Shown one piece after another: positions 20,857 to 29,398 of a stretch of 29,398 bases of DNA. This DNA comes from Perkinsus chesapeaki (Eukaryota > Perkinsozoa > Perkinsida > Perkinsidae), in the NCBI GenBank assembly GCA_013115145.1, contig JAAPAO010000456.1, positions 1 through 29,398 of the forward strand, given 5' to 3'. The position numbers and the translations under genes were made by a program. Under the pieces are notes generated by a model, which saw nothing but the letters and a program-made list of their open reading frames with translations, searched no databases and was not told the origin of the DNA. Each line of letters starts with the position of its first letter. Position 1 is the stretch's first letter.

Positions 20857-22305
20857 TTAAATATATTTCGCGATGGCATTGCTCTCAAGTCTGAGCCAAG
20901 ACTCTCTCTTTCTTAGCAGCGTCATATCAGTAGCCAGTCTCGCGAGCTCGTCATTAGACAATCGGATGCTGGAAACCGCAACAGTAATAACATAGTCCCG
21001 CGTGGTAGACATATTCGCATATGGAGTCAAGTCGAGCTGATCATATTCGCCTTCATGGAACTTGAACTTGGAAAACATTTCACGAGTGTGCCAACAGTGC
21101 ACGTGCTTGATCTTCGTATTAGTAATGGGATCCTTCTTGACCGACTGGAAGTCCATGAATCCTTGATCGGCTCCGAAAGCGGCAACATTATTGCTGATAT
21201 GGTTAAGAGCTACATGTCCGCCATAAAGGAGAGCAACCGCACGATGCCAATGCGGCCAGCTCTCCGCGCGCGAGCAGCACTTCTCGAATTCGGAGAACTC
21301 CTGTGTGAGGAGCCACCTAATGATCGTGAGAGTGAGATTAGCTGTTGCTCTAAAGAGCTTGAGGTTTCCATACCACGTGCTTCCAAGGCTCGTCAATCCC
21401 TGAGCGGATCGGAGCCCTAGGGTTTGAGCCACGTACTGGAGGTGCAGGTTAGCATTTTTACTGGCGTAACCCCCCCAACCCACAATGAGCTGGGTGCGAC
21501 CGATAGGCAGCCAATCGGTGAAACCGGGCATAAGGAAGGTGTCCAAATCAGTACGAAGAGCATAGTCGTACTCAAATCCGTTATACTCTGACATTGTTAG
21601 CATGCAGTCTATATAAGAAGTATACTCGAGCAGGGGATCACTAGGCTCCTTTGAGTACAGTTGGCGGTCTTGCAAGGGAGTGTACTTGATGAGGATACAT
21701 CGACCAGTCTCAGAAGCATCGCTACGGGGCATGCTTGTGCAGCCGATCTCCTCTGCCACCTGTTGGCCACGAGCAGACGTGAATATCACCAAGTCGGTAC
21801 GGATGTCGACAGGCTCTTTCACAAGAACGAGTAGCCATGATAGGTATAGTGCTCGAAGTTCACGTTGAAACCGTGGAGGAGCGGTGGTTGGCATGTAAGC
21901 CATCACGGCCCGCGTGGTGGTGATATTAGAATGCAACGAGTTGAGGCCAGCAAGTTGCGCAACAGTATCATCGAGGTGAGCTGCAGCATCCGCGACTTGG
22001 GATTTCAAAATATCGCGTCCTTGCTGTAGTTTCCAGTATTCTGCACTCGTGATGCTTTCCAACATATATGAAATCTTTGACCTATTATCTGGAATTAGGA
22101 CTATGCCAGGGAGTGATCGCCGTTGACTTAGATTGGAGCTATTGGAGTTGGCTTCGGCGGATGTGATGACTGCTTCATTAGGCCGAAATGAAAGGCCACG
22201 AAAGGACTTCTCATACGTGTAGATGGCAGACCAGTGACAAGTTTGGAATAAGATGCAGAGGAGACTAGCAGTGCCGAGAAGAGCAAATAGACCCGATACG
22301 ATCAT
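20857..22305 (-). CDS. DUF7164-like type II membrane protein, glycosyltransferase-like
   Basis: A single uninterrupted 482-codon frame. The N-terminal anchor (residues 2-20, GLFALLGTASLLCILFQ) has few preceding residues, so type II Golgi/ER topology with a lumenal catalytic region is predicted. The central motif DYALRTDLDTFLMPGF contains a DxD (253-255), as in nucleotide-sugar-dependent glycosyltransferases, followed by IVGWGGYA and, near the end, GADQGF and HVHCWHT (401-407). This layout matches what I recall as the DUF7164 family. Donor and acceptor sugars are unknown. The start ATG at 22305 fits the anchor; frames upstream to 22573 look like 5' sequence. It is intronless among intron-rich neighbours. 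Confidence 0.78.
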   Translation of the reverse strand: MIVSGLFALLGTASLLCILFQTCHWSAIYTYEKSFRGLSFRPNEAVITSAEANSNSSNLSQRRSLPGIVLIPDNRSKISYMLESITSAEYWKLQQGRDILKSQVADAAAHLDDTVAQLAGLNSLHSNITTTRAVMAYMPTTAPPRFQRELRALYLSWLLVLVKEPVDIRTDLVIFTSARGQQVAEEIGCTSMPRSDASETGRCILIKYTPLQDRQLYSKEPSDPLLEYTSYIDCMLTMSEYNGFEYDYALRTDLDTFLMPGFTDWLPIGRTQLIVGWGGYASKNANLHLQYVAQTLGLRSAQGLTSLGSTWYGNLKLFRATANLTLTIIRWLLTQEFSEFEKCCSRAESWPHWHRAVALLYGGHVALNHISNNVAAFGADQGFMDFQSVKKDPITNTKIKHVHCWHTREMFSKFKFHEGEYDQLDLTPYANMSTTRDYVITVAVSSIRLSNDELARLATDMTLLRKRESWLRLESNAIAKYI

Positions 22306-23220
22306 TAAAAATAAGAATATCTGAAGGCAGTGCGTGAGTCTGCAGCTGCGTACATAATCGGTAAGGTAGCACTCTGCTCCCTATGGGCTTAGTGTCAGAA
22401 GGAGCCATTATACTACTCCTGACAGGAGCACTGCAATATAATGGAGAGAAATGCATGCTGTAGAACCTTGATGGTCGGATATATTCAGGGACAGACTCGG
22501 CTGTATCCCGTGCCCTTCGAGAATCTTTTGTAGTGAACTTTCGCCCGCGTATCAGCCGGAATGAAACGGTCATACGGAGTGCGCTCGTCCGAACTTGAGT
22601 GCCTAGTCCATTAAGCCTGGTAGATCCACTAAGGATTGGTATAGGCGACGATGGATAATAATAAGATTTTCAATAGAACTTGAGTCCCTGAGGACAGTCC
22701 ACTTTGAGAGAGGCTGTCACTGACAGGCTGTCACCCACAATGCAGTTTCTGCGAATGGTTGTTGTTATCGGCGACAATACCGTTAATATCGCCGATACCA
22801 TTGGTATCAATATTGGTAAGTTACCAACGGTAAAATACCCCAGCGTTGGCATAATAAGAATTCAAGTTAGCTGGACAGAATAGCTTCCCCAAACAAAGAA
22901 CCCTCGTTTTAAATTCAAATATCTCAACATGCTTCAGTACTAATTAGCTTTAGCAGGCTGTAATAGTGGGCAACTAAGTTCGTGTGAGTGTTGATTCAAT
23001 GCAAAACGAAGAAGTGGTAATGAAGGAACCACCAGTAATACGGTACAGAGAAAGATACTACTATCTACTAAATTACGATCCACCATTGCGCGGCAGTGGC
23101 TGTAGTTATTTTATCGAGTTCTGGTGTCCGTACTAGTCCGCTTATCTATAGTATGGATTCTATACTGGTTTTCCTTACGAAATACACCAACGGCAGCGTG
23201 GTGTGCGATTTTCATTGGAT
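22306..23220. other. Intergenic with a short inverted repeat
   Basis: No supported gene. Positions 22767-22796 hold an inverted repeat with perfect 8-base arms (atcggcga and tcgccgat) and a 14-base loop, followed by repeated accattggta-like words. Function unknown. Confidence 0.45.
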
Positions 23221-23310
23221 GGCGGTGTGTGTGAGTTTATAGTCCGAAACTGGCTTAGTTAGACTATCCATTCTATGTGCAGCTTCAGAGCGAGAGTTTA
23301 ATACCTATAC
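23221..23310. mobile_element. Solo arm of the foldback element
   Basis: Carries tgtgtgtgagtttatag, ttagttagactatccattct and gagagtttaatacctatac. It is closely similar to the arms of the element at 14483-14723, closest to its right arm. No inverted partner follows within the next hundred bases, so this is a half element or a broken copy. Confidence 0.8.
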
Positions 23311-23519
23311 GGTTATTGTCACTTAAGGTTCACCAAAAACGAATGTAACTAGTCCCAAGAGATTGATGGCGGTATTAGACGGCACGTCCAATTAGGCGCA
23401 CTTATTCAACACAACACATCAAAGTAGACAGCAACATCTACACATATCATCACGCTCAATGACATACACAAAGCATCTAAAACCTATCTTACGCTTACCA
23501 TCGCCCACAGTATATTCAT

Positions 23520-24356
23520 TTACTCTCTGCCGGGGGGGGACCAAACACGAGTATTCCCACTGTCACGCTCTTTATCTTCACTCCTCCATCCATTCTTAAC
23601 ACAAGTTTCAACGGTCTTGTCATAAAGGTTCCAACAATCCTGTAGGAGTTCATTGAATGATCTCCATTCTTCAACCATAAGTTCTTTAACTTCAGTGCAA
23701 ATTCCCTCCAGTATTATCTTTGCGTCTTTGCCAGCTTTTCCCTTGTGTTCTAGAGCAATGATCGCCTTATTGTCTAACCTCTCTTTCGAGCTTATTTTCA
23801 ATTCGCTGCTTAATTCCAGTAATTTATGTAGTCTCACATCAAAACGAGAAGTGTCAATATTTTCCAAACGCATCAAGCCCCCAGTGTTAACAGGACTCTT
23901 GAATAAGTCAGATGGGTAAGCTCCATCTTCAGGCTCCGTTATGACCTGCCTGATCTCTGGTGGATGGATTGATTTAGTGTAACTGTGAGAAGGGCACTAC
24001 GGTAGTCAATATACTGGATTACGAGCTTTGCCTTACAATTGCACCTGGCCACGGGGAGAGTCGACCAATGCAACCCTCAGCTTCGCGCCCTTCCGAACAA
24101 CAACGTCCACGGTGTTCGTATCGTCAAAGTAATAGCATCTACCGTCGCCCTCATTTGCGCGCAGTCCGACATGCTTAAGCGGAGGGAATACCTGATACCT
24201 CAGGTGCGCAATGGAAGCACGTGGTAATCTTACATCTTTGGTGTTAATGCCGGAAGCACCAACGTTCTTATTATTGCTTCTAAGAGCGATAACAAATGGT
24301 TTGGCGGAGAATAAAGCGACGTAAACCAAGTTTGAGATGACTTGTTTGATTGACAT
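23520..24356 (-). CDS. Secreted hypothetical protein, two exons, 260 residues
   Basis: Exon 1 24356-24037 starts ATG with a signal-peptide-like N-terminus (SNLVYVALFSAKPFVIA). After a 54-base GT-AG intron (acceptor cttctcacag) exon 2 23982-23520 continues in phase to the stop. The mature N-terminal half contains RYQVFPPLKHVGLRANEGDG and a possible beta-rich segment (TVDVVVRKGAKLRVALV). The C-terminal half is helical and charged (RLHKLLELSSELKISSKERL, VEEWRSFNELLQDCWNLYD). No family is recognised. Entry into the secretory pathway is inferred from the N-terminus. An upstream in-frame extension lacks an ATG and is not used. Confidence 0.65.
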
Positions 24357-24467
24357 GATAACGTTAATCTTCAAATCTGGTTGCACGCATGCGCAAGGTT
24401 GATACTCGTTCCAAAGCAACTACTTTGGCTGCGAATGATTAAATATTTCATCCTTGAGGGATATACA

Positions 24468-24731
24468 ATGGATCTGGAAGCTCGAAACCAGCACTTCTTG
24501 TCTCGATGTGTCGAAAGAAGCGCTTACACTTGTTGTCTCGTCTCTTGTAATCGGAGCGCGCCCGCTGAAGTACAGCTTTGTTTGTTTCGCTGCTATCCAC
24601 TTTGCTGTTGGCTAGAGCAATGCTTTAAATTGTCTAAAGTTACCCATAAGCTATATAATAGATGCGTTGTCATGGGCCAAGACCTGAGTGTCAATATTAT
24701 AGAGACTTGGCGGGCGCGAAATGCAAGTTGA
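24468..24731 (+). CDS. Cys-rich small protein, 87 residues
   Basis: ATG with A at -3, ending TGA. Eleven Cys occur within 87 residues. Two C-x3-C motifs (CLVSC and CLFRC) are separated by ten residues, followed by CCWLEQC. The twin C-x3-C layout recalls small Tim chaperones of the mitochondrial intermembrane space, but the flanking sequence does not match well and extra Cys are present. No signal peptide is evident at this start. It could be a non-coding frame. Confidence 0.35.
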   Translation: MDLEARNQHFLSRCVERSAYTCCLVSCNRSAPAEVQLCLFRCYPLCCWLEQCFKLSKVTHKLYNRCVVMGQDLSVNIIETWRARNAS

Positions 24732-25749
24732 TAGCGGACGCTATACTAATCGATTTTAAAACCGAAGATGTCCATCTACTTTGGTCAACCTTACGTGAAT
24801 TGGATTATTCCTTTGTTAAGGACAATCTGAGGTGACTCACATGACTGTCATGTTGCTTGAACAATTGCGTCTCTGAAAAGCCCTTCTTAAAGTAGGATTG
24901 TATTCGATCCTCGATAAGCGCTTAATAGCCCGTGTTTAACCAGAGTATTGGTATAACACCGAAGGTAAAAGCGCGACAATTAAAATAGACATTTCACACT
25001 TTTCAGCTACTAACCCAGGTGTAATGTTGGCTGAAGAACAGGTGTCAGACAGTGACCAATAACCATATCGATTGAGTTATATAGTAACCAACATTCCATT
25101 GCCTTCTCATCAACGGCTGAGTTAATACTAGCTGTCACTTAGGCTATGGGGAGGTCTTCTCTCTGCAGTGTAGAGATCTCCTCCATATCGTCCTCCTTCT
25201 TACCGTCAAAGGTTTACTGAGAAGGTCCCTAGGAATATTTAATTCATTTGTTTTATTCGTGGACTCGGTAGAAGACTGGAGGAAACAATACTTATCGATC
25301 GATTTCGCGAGCTTCTTGAATGGGCTAATAATAGCTCCTCTAGAAAATGCTAATCAAACGGACCGAGTTTAGTAAACACGAATGATGCATAATAAAGATC
25401 TCAAGGGCTTAGCTGAGTAATAATAGTTAGATGAAAAAATACGATACTGTAGCGATATCGCGCGACAGCAAGAACGCCGCGCTGGAGGTATCCGTCAGGT
25501 AATGTAAAATTAAAGATATAAAAATAGGATTATTCATTGTAAAAAAATGTAATAAATTGATACCAACGACTTGACAGATTAAGCCGACTTGATAGAGAAA
25601 TATGTTATATAATAAGAGCATGCTGCAATACTGAGTAAATTTTAAAGAATTACTGTCGACATGCCAACCCGAGAGATCTTCGAAGTTCCGTAATCCTCTG
25701 CGAAGTGCTGTTTGGAAATGAAGTAATTGATGGCAGTTTGGTTTAAGCA
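24732..25749. other. AT-rich region without a resolved gene
   Basis: No exon chain could be confirmed. A possible minus-strand terminal exon (about 25200-25137, MEEISTLQREDLPIA then stop) and a long minus-strand open frame through 25807-25427 show no family features; the latter is low-complexity and AT-rich. Confidence 0.4.
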
Positions 25750-26146
25750 ATGTCAGGCATAAAATGGGACATCTTACAGACACCTTTTTGGGAGGCAGTC
25801 CGACCACTGCTGAAGATGGATGATGATAGCTACTACTTCGGAAAGCAATTCGTTGATCCTCAGGATTATAAACTGGTAGTAAAAAGTGGGATGATTTTTA
25901 TGGTGATGAGAAGTATCAATGAGAACTACAGGAAAGATCGTGTTTGGCTCCGGTGACATGGAGAATGTGACGGTGCGGTTGTATCAGACAAAAATTGTTA
26001 TGGCAATACTCGATATTATAATAGTGAATCCAAGTATAAATAGAGGTATTATTACTAAACACATTAGCAGAGCCCTCTCCAACGGAAATGCTTCAACTGT
26101 TGCGCGAGAACTATGTGGGAGAATCGGCCATTTCAAACTTCTGTAG
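25750..26146 (+). CDS. Two-exon hypothetical protein, 116 residues
   Basis: Exon 1 25750-25885 (ATG, MSGIKWDILQTPFWEAVRPL, YYFGKQFVDPQDYKLVV) joins exon 2 25932-26146 (KIVFGSGDMENVTVRLYQTK, NRGIITKHISRALSNGNA) in phase after removal of a 46-base intron ending aactacag. There is no signal peptide or strong membrane span. The family is not recognised. The intron size fits the compact class. Its stop lies 67 bases before the first firm GWT1 exon on the same strand, so the two genes are tightly packed or share sequence. Confidence 0.5.
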
Positions 26147-26213
26147 TATAAAGGTATAAGTGTATAAAGGACGACTTCCGGCTTGAAACACCAACGCTCT
26201 TCTTGCCTGGTAG

Positions 26214-28351
26214 ATACAAGATACCGGATATCTCAATCCCAGTGGATTCGGTACAAGTCCAGGTCGCTTACTCATACTCTTCGGCATCTTCCCACTTTGT
26301 ATATTCGCTCGTTCAACACTGGTTAAGAGCTCCCGATCCCTCTGGGCGGATGTGGTATTCGTATCAGCACCATTAACTGCAGCGTTGGCAACACCTGCTT
26401 TGTTTGAAGTGGTTCTCGTAGGGTAATAGGGCAGCACAGTGATTTACGTTGAAGGAGGGCATTAGGGGCGGGATTTTGGAACACTTGAATAGATACAAAT
26501 TTCGCTACGGAAGCATATAGTTTTTTGCTGATACGTATTGACTGGTTATATGTCATATATAAGTAATATATATATTTTATTCCGCTTGCTGGAGGGGAGA
26601 ATTTCACAGCTTCGATCGGGTGCGGGGGGATTCTGGTAGCTTGGTCAGTCCTTGAAACTTTTAGACGAACAACAGAATCTCACAATGTATAGGCTCGCAG
26701 TAGACGAATAGTACAAATCGTCTCTCCGAGCGACTTGAAGCTGATTAATAAACTCGGATGTGTTCAGAACTTACAAATTCCACGCCAATTTAACGGTAAA
26801 GTAGCAGTCTACCTGAAACCGGCTTATCAGGCTTATCTGCCTCTGTGGCATTGGTATCTTAACTGGCGACCTGATAAGGCCATCACTGCCCTTTGCTCCT
26901 ATGACTCCTAAACGGCCTACTGTTATCCGCTTCCTGGCCGAATACAGGTGAGCTCCTCCACAATAGGTTCAAGCGTCACTGTCTTCGTCAGAGCGTTGAT
27001 GATGTATTGCACTTGTCTTATTATCTTTGCGGTGGACTATAAGGTTTTCCCATGGGCCTTCTCGAAGACGGATACGTAACACTGAGACTCATCGATATCT
27101 CTATCAATGTCCGCTCAGTTTCGGTTACTCTCTGATGGACCTCGGGGTCGGATGTGTCATATTCTCATCAGCAGTGGTGAGCCGTCATTCATCTGCACCG
27201 TAAGCGGGACATTATACAGGGAATTATCGGTATTTGGAGAACGGAGGCACTTAGGGAGCGGAGCACGGATAACTTCCCGAGGGTTCTCCTCAATCTCTGG
27301 AAAAAGTCACATTACAAATATTTCTCTGATTCCCTTGCTGGATTATCCCGTAGGAGTCCTTCTCAGGGAGTCCATTAGGAATCAGTTTTCGGGGCACTCG
27401 CACTAGGAACACATCTTCAAGAAGCTTCGCCAACCCTTGGGACTCGCACTCGTGAGTTTAATCGCTTCGAATGCCACGTGGGAACTTAACGTGCTGCTGT
27501 TCTATCGTTGCTCATAGATTCAAGCCGAGGCCGGTTCGCCATGAGTCATTGTTGAAGAGACTTCTCATGCTTCCTCTGCAGCCTCTGATTGCCCTCTATC
27601 ACGCGTGGCCAGTGGTGCTCCTTGGAGTCCTTAGATTCATCTCTACAACTAGTATGGGCTACTACGTTCCAACTAGTGAATATGGAGTAAGACTCGTTCT
27701 TGGTGCCCGTTTTGGATGCCCGTGGCAGGTGCATTGGAACTTCTTCCTCACCATCGCGGCTGTCCAGATCTTCGCGTCTCTCGTGCCACAGCGACTTCCT
27801 ACTACATTGCTCTTGGCTATGGCCTTGCTCATCACCGGACTCCATCAGTGAGTTCAACACAGTTTACTGCTATCTGATTCCTGTCTGACTACATAACCGC
27901 TAACATCGTGATTTGTGTATGATTACTGTAGATGATGTATGCTTTCGTTGGGAAAGTCCGCACGTCGCGAAAGGGGAACTCTGTCTGGTTTTAAGCTTAA
28001 ATAAGCACTTTCTGGAATAGTTTCTTTGGCAACGCCGAGCGGTCTATATCGCGGAGCGGCCGAGTGGCTGAGCCATATGATTCTGATAGGTACCTGCTCA
28101 CATCGCCCCTTAGCAACTTGGAAGAATTCGTCTTCTACGCCGACCGAGTGGACTTCGTGTCTGCTAATAAGGTTAGACTGCTATGCTCTTTGAGACTTTG
28201 TTGTGATCTACTGCGATTTGTTCAGGAGGGCATATTTGGTGTTGCCGGATTCATCGCCATCCATCTTTTCGGGGTTGTAGCCGGGAGACTGATATTTGCT
28301 ATGAACTACTCAAAAAATAAGACTGGCAATATCTTCCTTATGCGTAGGTAG
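26214..28351 (+). CDS. GWT1: GWT1/PIG-W inositol acyltransferase, 3' truncated
   Basis: An ER polytopic enzyme that acylates the inositol of early GPI intermediates. Exons are 26214-26422, 26831-26947, 26992-27075, 27119-27176, 27220-27349, 27367-27451, 27518-27686, 27729-27847, 28090-28171 and 28226-28351. Family blocks in order are RLLILFGIFPLCIFARS, FAVDYKVFPWAFSKTDTFG, SLMDLGVG, HAWPVVLLGVLRF, TSEYG spliced to VHWNFF, and SANK spliced to EGIFGVAGFIAIHL. Compact introns of 42-44 bases are strongly supported. The 17-base gap 27350-27366 is doubtful. The initiator exon is unresolved; ATG 26113 splicing to 26214 is one option. The frame stops at 28351, before the last several membrane segments of the family, so the gene is truncated or continues past the downstream retroelement. 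Confidence 0.85.
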
Positions 28352-28649
28352 GGGGCTCTACATAGTCGGAATAAACGAGAAGATAAAACAAGATGGTACA
28401 GAAAGCCGATGAAATAAATGTCAGTGTAGGGTTGGGTCTGCTTGAGGTGTGCCCGACTGCAGAACTCGAGGCCATATTAGTCTCAGAAGAATAGAAAAAC
28501 TCTGACTCTCACCTATTTCAATGAATCTAGTTACTAGTCCTTCTACGGACTTGACTTATCATAGGGATATACGCAAGAACAATGGCAATGAGCAAGCGGC
28601 GCGACACATCTGCGCACGCGTGCGGAAAATGTGCGGACTAGGGAGCATC
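28352..28649. other. Spacer between GWT1 and retroelement
   Basis: No remaining GWT1 exon was recognised. On the retroelement strand it would hold the 3' untranslated part or LTR start; no LTR boundary could be fixed from one side. Confidence 0.4.
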
Positions 28650-29396
28650 CTAAACTCTCACATGCCCCCCGGATGATCCATAGTACGGACGAGTATTCAA
28701 GTAATGACTAGTCTTAGTAGAAGAGGGATCATCGACCTTGGACAATTTCAAGGTCACGCCATCCAAGATATCATTTACAACATAGGGCTGCTGGCCATAT
28801 GACCCCCCTTTTCCAGCGATACCAGGCTCGAACACAAGGACCATAGAACCAACAGCTGGCGGCCCTCTACGTAAGTGGCCGCGTGCAGTGCTGACCTCAT
28901 CATCTCGGATACGCAGAGCAGCGCGCACCAGTTGATCTATTTCATCTCGAGTCTCTTTACGGGCTTTTTCCGAAGCCGGTGTTGCGCCAGCCTCAGTGGC
29001 GGGCCCGTTATTCTCCAAAGCGACTTCATTAGGCAAACGGAGGCTTCGACCGAAGAAGACATCGAAAGGAGACAGCTCGACGTGGTTAAGAACCTTAGCA
29101 TTTAGACGAAAGATCACACGATGTAAAAACTGAGGCCAATTCCTTTTGCTCTTCAAAGAGCGAGAAACGAACTTGATGGATGATATAGCTCGCTCGACCA
29201 TACCATTGGAGAATGGAGCAAAAGGACCAGTCATCTTATGACGAACACCGTATTTCTTGAGCATACCAATGAAGTGAGCACCCCGAAAGCAAGGGCCTGC
29301 GTCGCTGCGAAGGGTCAACATACTCCCAAACGTCATAATGTAGCTTTCCACTGCGCGACTGACAGTGGGAGCTTTCATATCAGGCAAAGGATGCAC
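28650..29396 (-). CDS. Retroelement integrase, C-terminal part (edge-truncated)
   Basis: Open from the window edge to TAG at 28650 (about 248 codons). It is the C-terminal half of an rve-type integrase, which inserts retroelement cDNA. The second catalytic Asp is in LRSDAGPCFRG and the Glu in FSNGMVERAISSIK; the first Asp would lie outside the window. Then come a target-region block (LSPFDVFFGRSLRLP), a charged linker and a C-terminal beta domain (VGSMVLVFEPG, YVVNDI). The arrangement fits a Ty3/gypsy-like pol terminus. The frame is intact, so the copy may be young. Confidence 0.85.
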   Translation of the reverse strand: MHPLPDMKAPTVSRAVESYIMTFGSMLTLRSDAGPCFRGAHFIGMLKKYGVRHKMTGPFAPFSNGMVERAISSIKFVSRSLKSKRNWPQFLHRVIFRLNAKVLNHVELSPFDVFFGRSLRLPNEVALENNGPATEAGATPASEKARKETRDEIDQLVRAALRIRDDEVSTARGHLRRGPPAVGSMVLVFEPGIAGKGGSYGQQPYVVNDILDGVTLKLSKVDDPSSTKTSHYLNTRPYYGSSGGHVRV

Positions 29397-29398
29397 AA
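28650..29398 (-). mobile_element. LTR retrotransposon, Ty3/gypsy-like, partial
   Basis: Defined by the intact integrase end described for the CDS at this position. The rest of pol and gag should lie beyond 29398. No LTR was delimited. Confidence 0.7.

Noticed and set aside
21055-21420. Plus-strand frame of 121 codons
   Set aside because: It is antisense to the uninterrupted 482-codon DUF7164-like gene.
26111-26437. Minus-strand open frame of 108 codons
   Set aside because: It is antisense to the first firm GWT1 exon (26214-26422), whose plus-strand reading matches the family and splices in phase.
28050-28095. tRNA-like A-box (gcggccgagtggctgag)
   Set aside because: There is no matching T-arm or acceptor stem downstream, and the stretch lies in a GWT1 intron.
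1-29398. CRISPR arrays, bacterial promoters, Shine-Dalgarno sites and rRNA genes
   Set aside because: None seen; the tandem repeats present lack unique spacers, and the gene structure is eukaryotic.

Overview
This window reads as nuclear DNA from an intron-rich eukaryote, most likely an alveolate related to Perkinsus. That placement is an inference from gene content: a short secreted subtilisin-like protease, a DUF7164-like type II membrane protein, many GT-AG introns and a cytosolic J-like 'WHPDKN' tail. No rRNA, tRNA, CRISPR array or bacterial operon structure was seen. Most genes are split into short exons, so long open frames are often misleading. The best genes were found by chaining exons with agreeing splice phase and matching the protein to a known family.

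Left part (1-11,500): minus-strand genes dominate. Unresolved exons lie near the left edge. A complete eight-exon DNAJC8/SPF31-type J-protein gene follows (6263 to 2393), with a (TTG)n tract and a degenerate duplication in its introns. Next come a 29-base tandem array, a complete six-exon MCTS1/Tma20 gene (9413 to 6702), a multi-exon polytopic membrane protein whose 5' end is not found (11014 to 9648), and a small unidentified gene tail. A two-exon plus-strand gene lies at 11868-12365.

Middle (12,400-20,200): unresolved genes come first, then a foldback (MITE-like) element at 14483-14723. It sits between a minus-strand CUB-like coding trace and a plus-strand gene (to 17216). The latter is predicted to carry an ectodomain, a Ser/Thr-rich stalk, one membrane span, a charged coiled coil and a C-terminal J-like HPD motif. 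A subtilisin-like gene at 19574-18574 has Cys at the catalytic Ser position and a frame break, and probably encodes no active protease.

Right part (20,800-29,398): an intronless DUF7164-like gene, a solo arm of the same foldback element, a two-exon secreted protein, a Cys-rich small gene, a small two-exon gene, and a GWT1/PIG-W (GPI inositol acyltransferase) gene that stops before its last membrane segments. The window ends inside the integrase of a minus-strand LTR-type retroelement about 300 bases past the GWT1 stop.

Functionally the recognised genes are unrelated housekeeping and surface or secretory functions: splicing-associated J-protein, translation re-initiation, GPI anchor synthesis, glycosyltransferase-like and protease-like secretory proteins. 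Introns fall into a compact class (about 42-54 bases, best shown in GWT1) and a long class (138-1175 bases in DNAJC8 and MCTS1).
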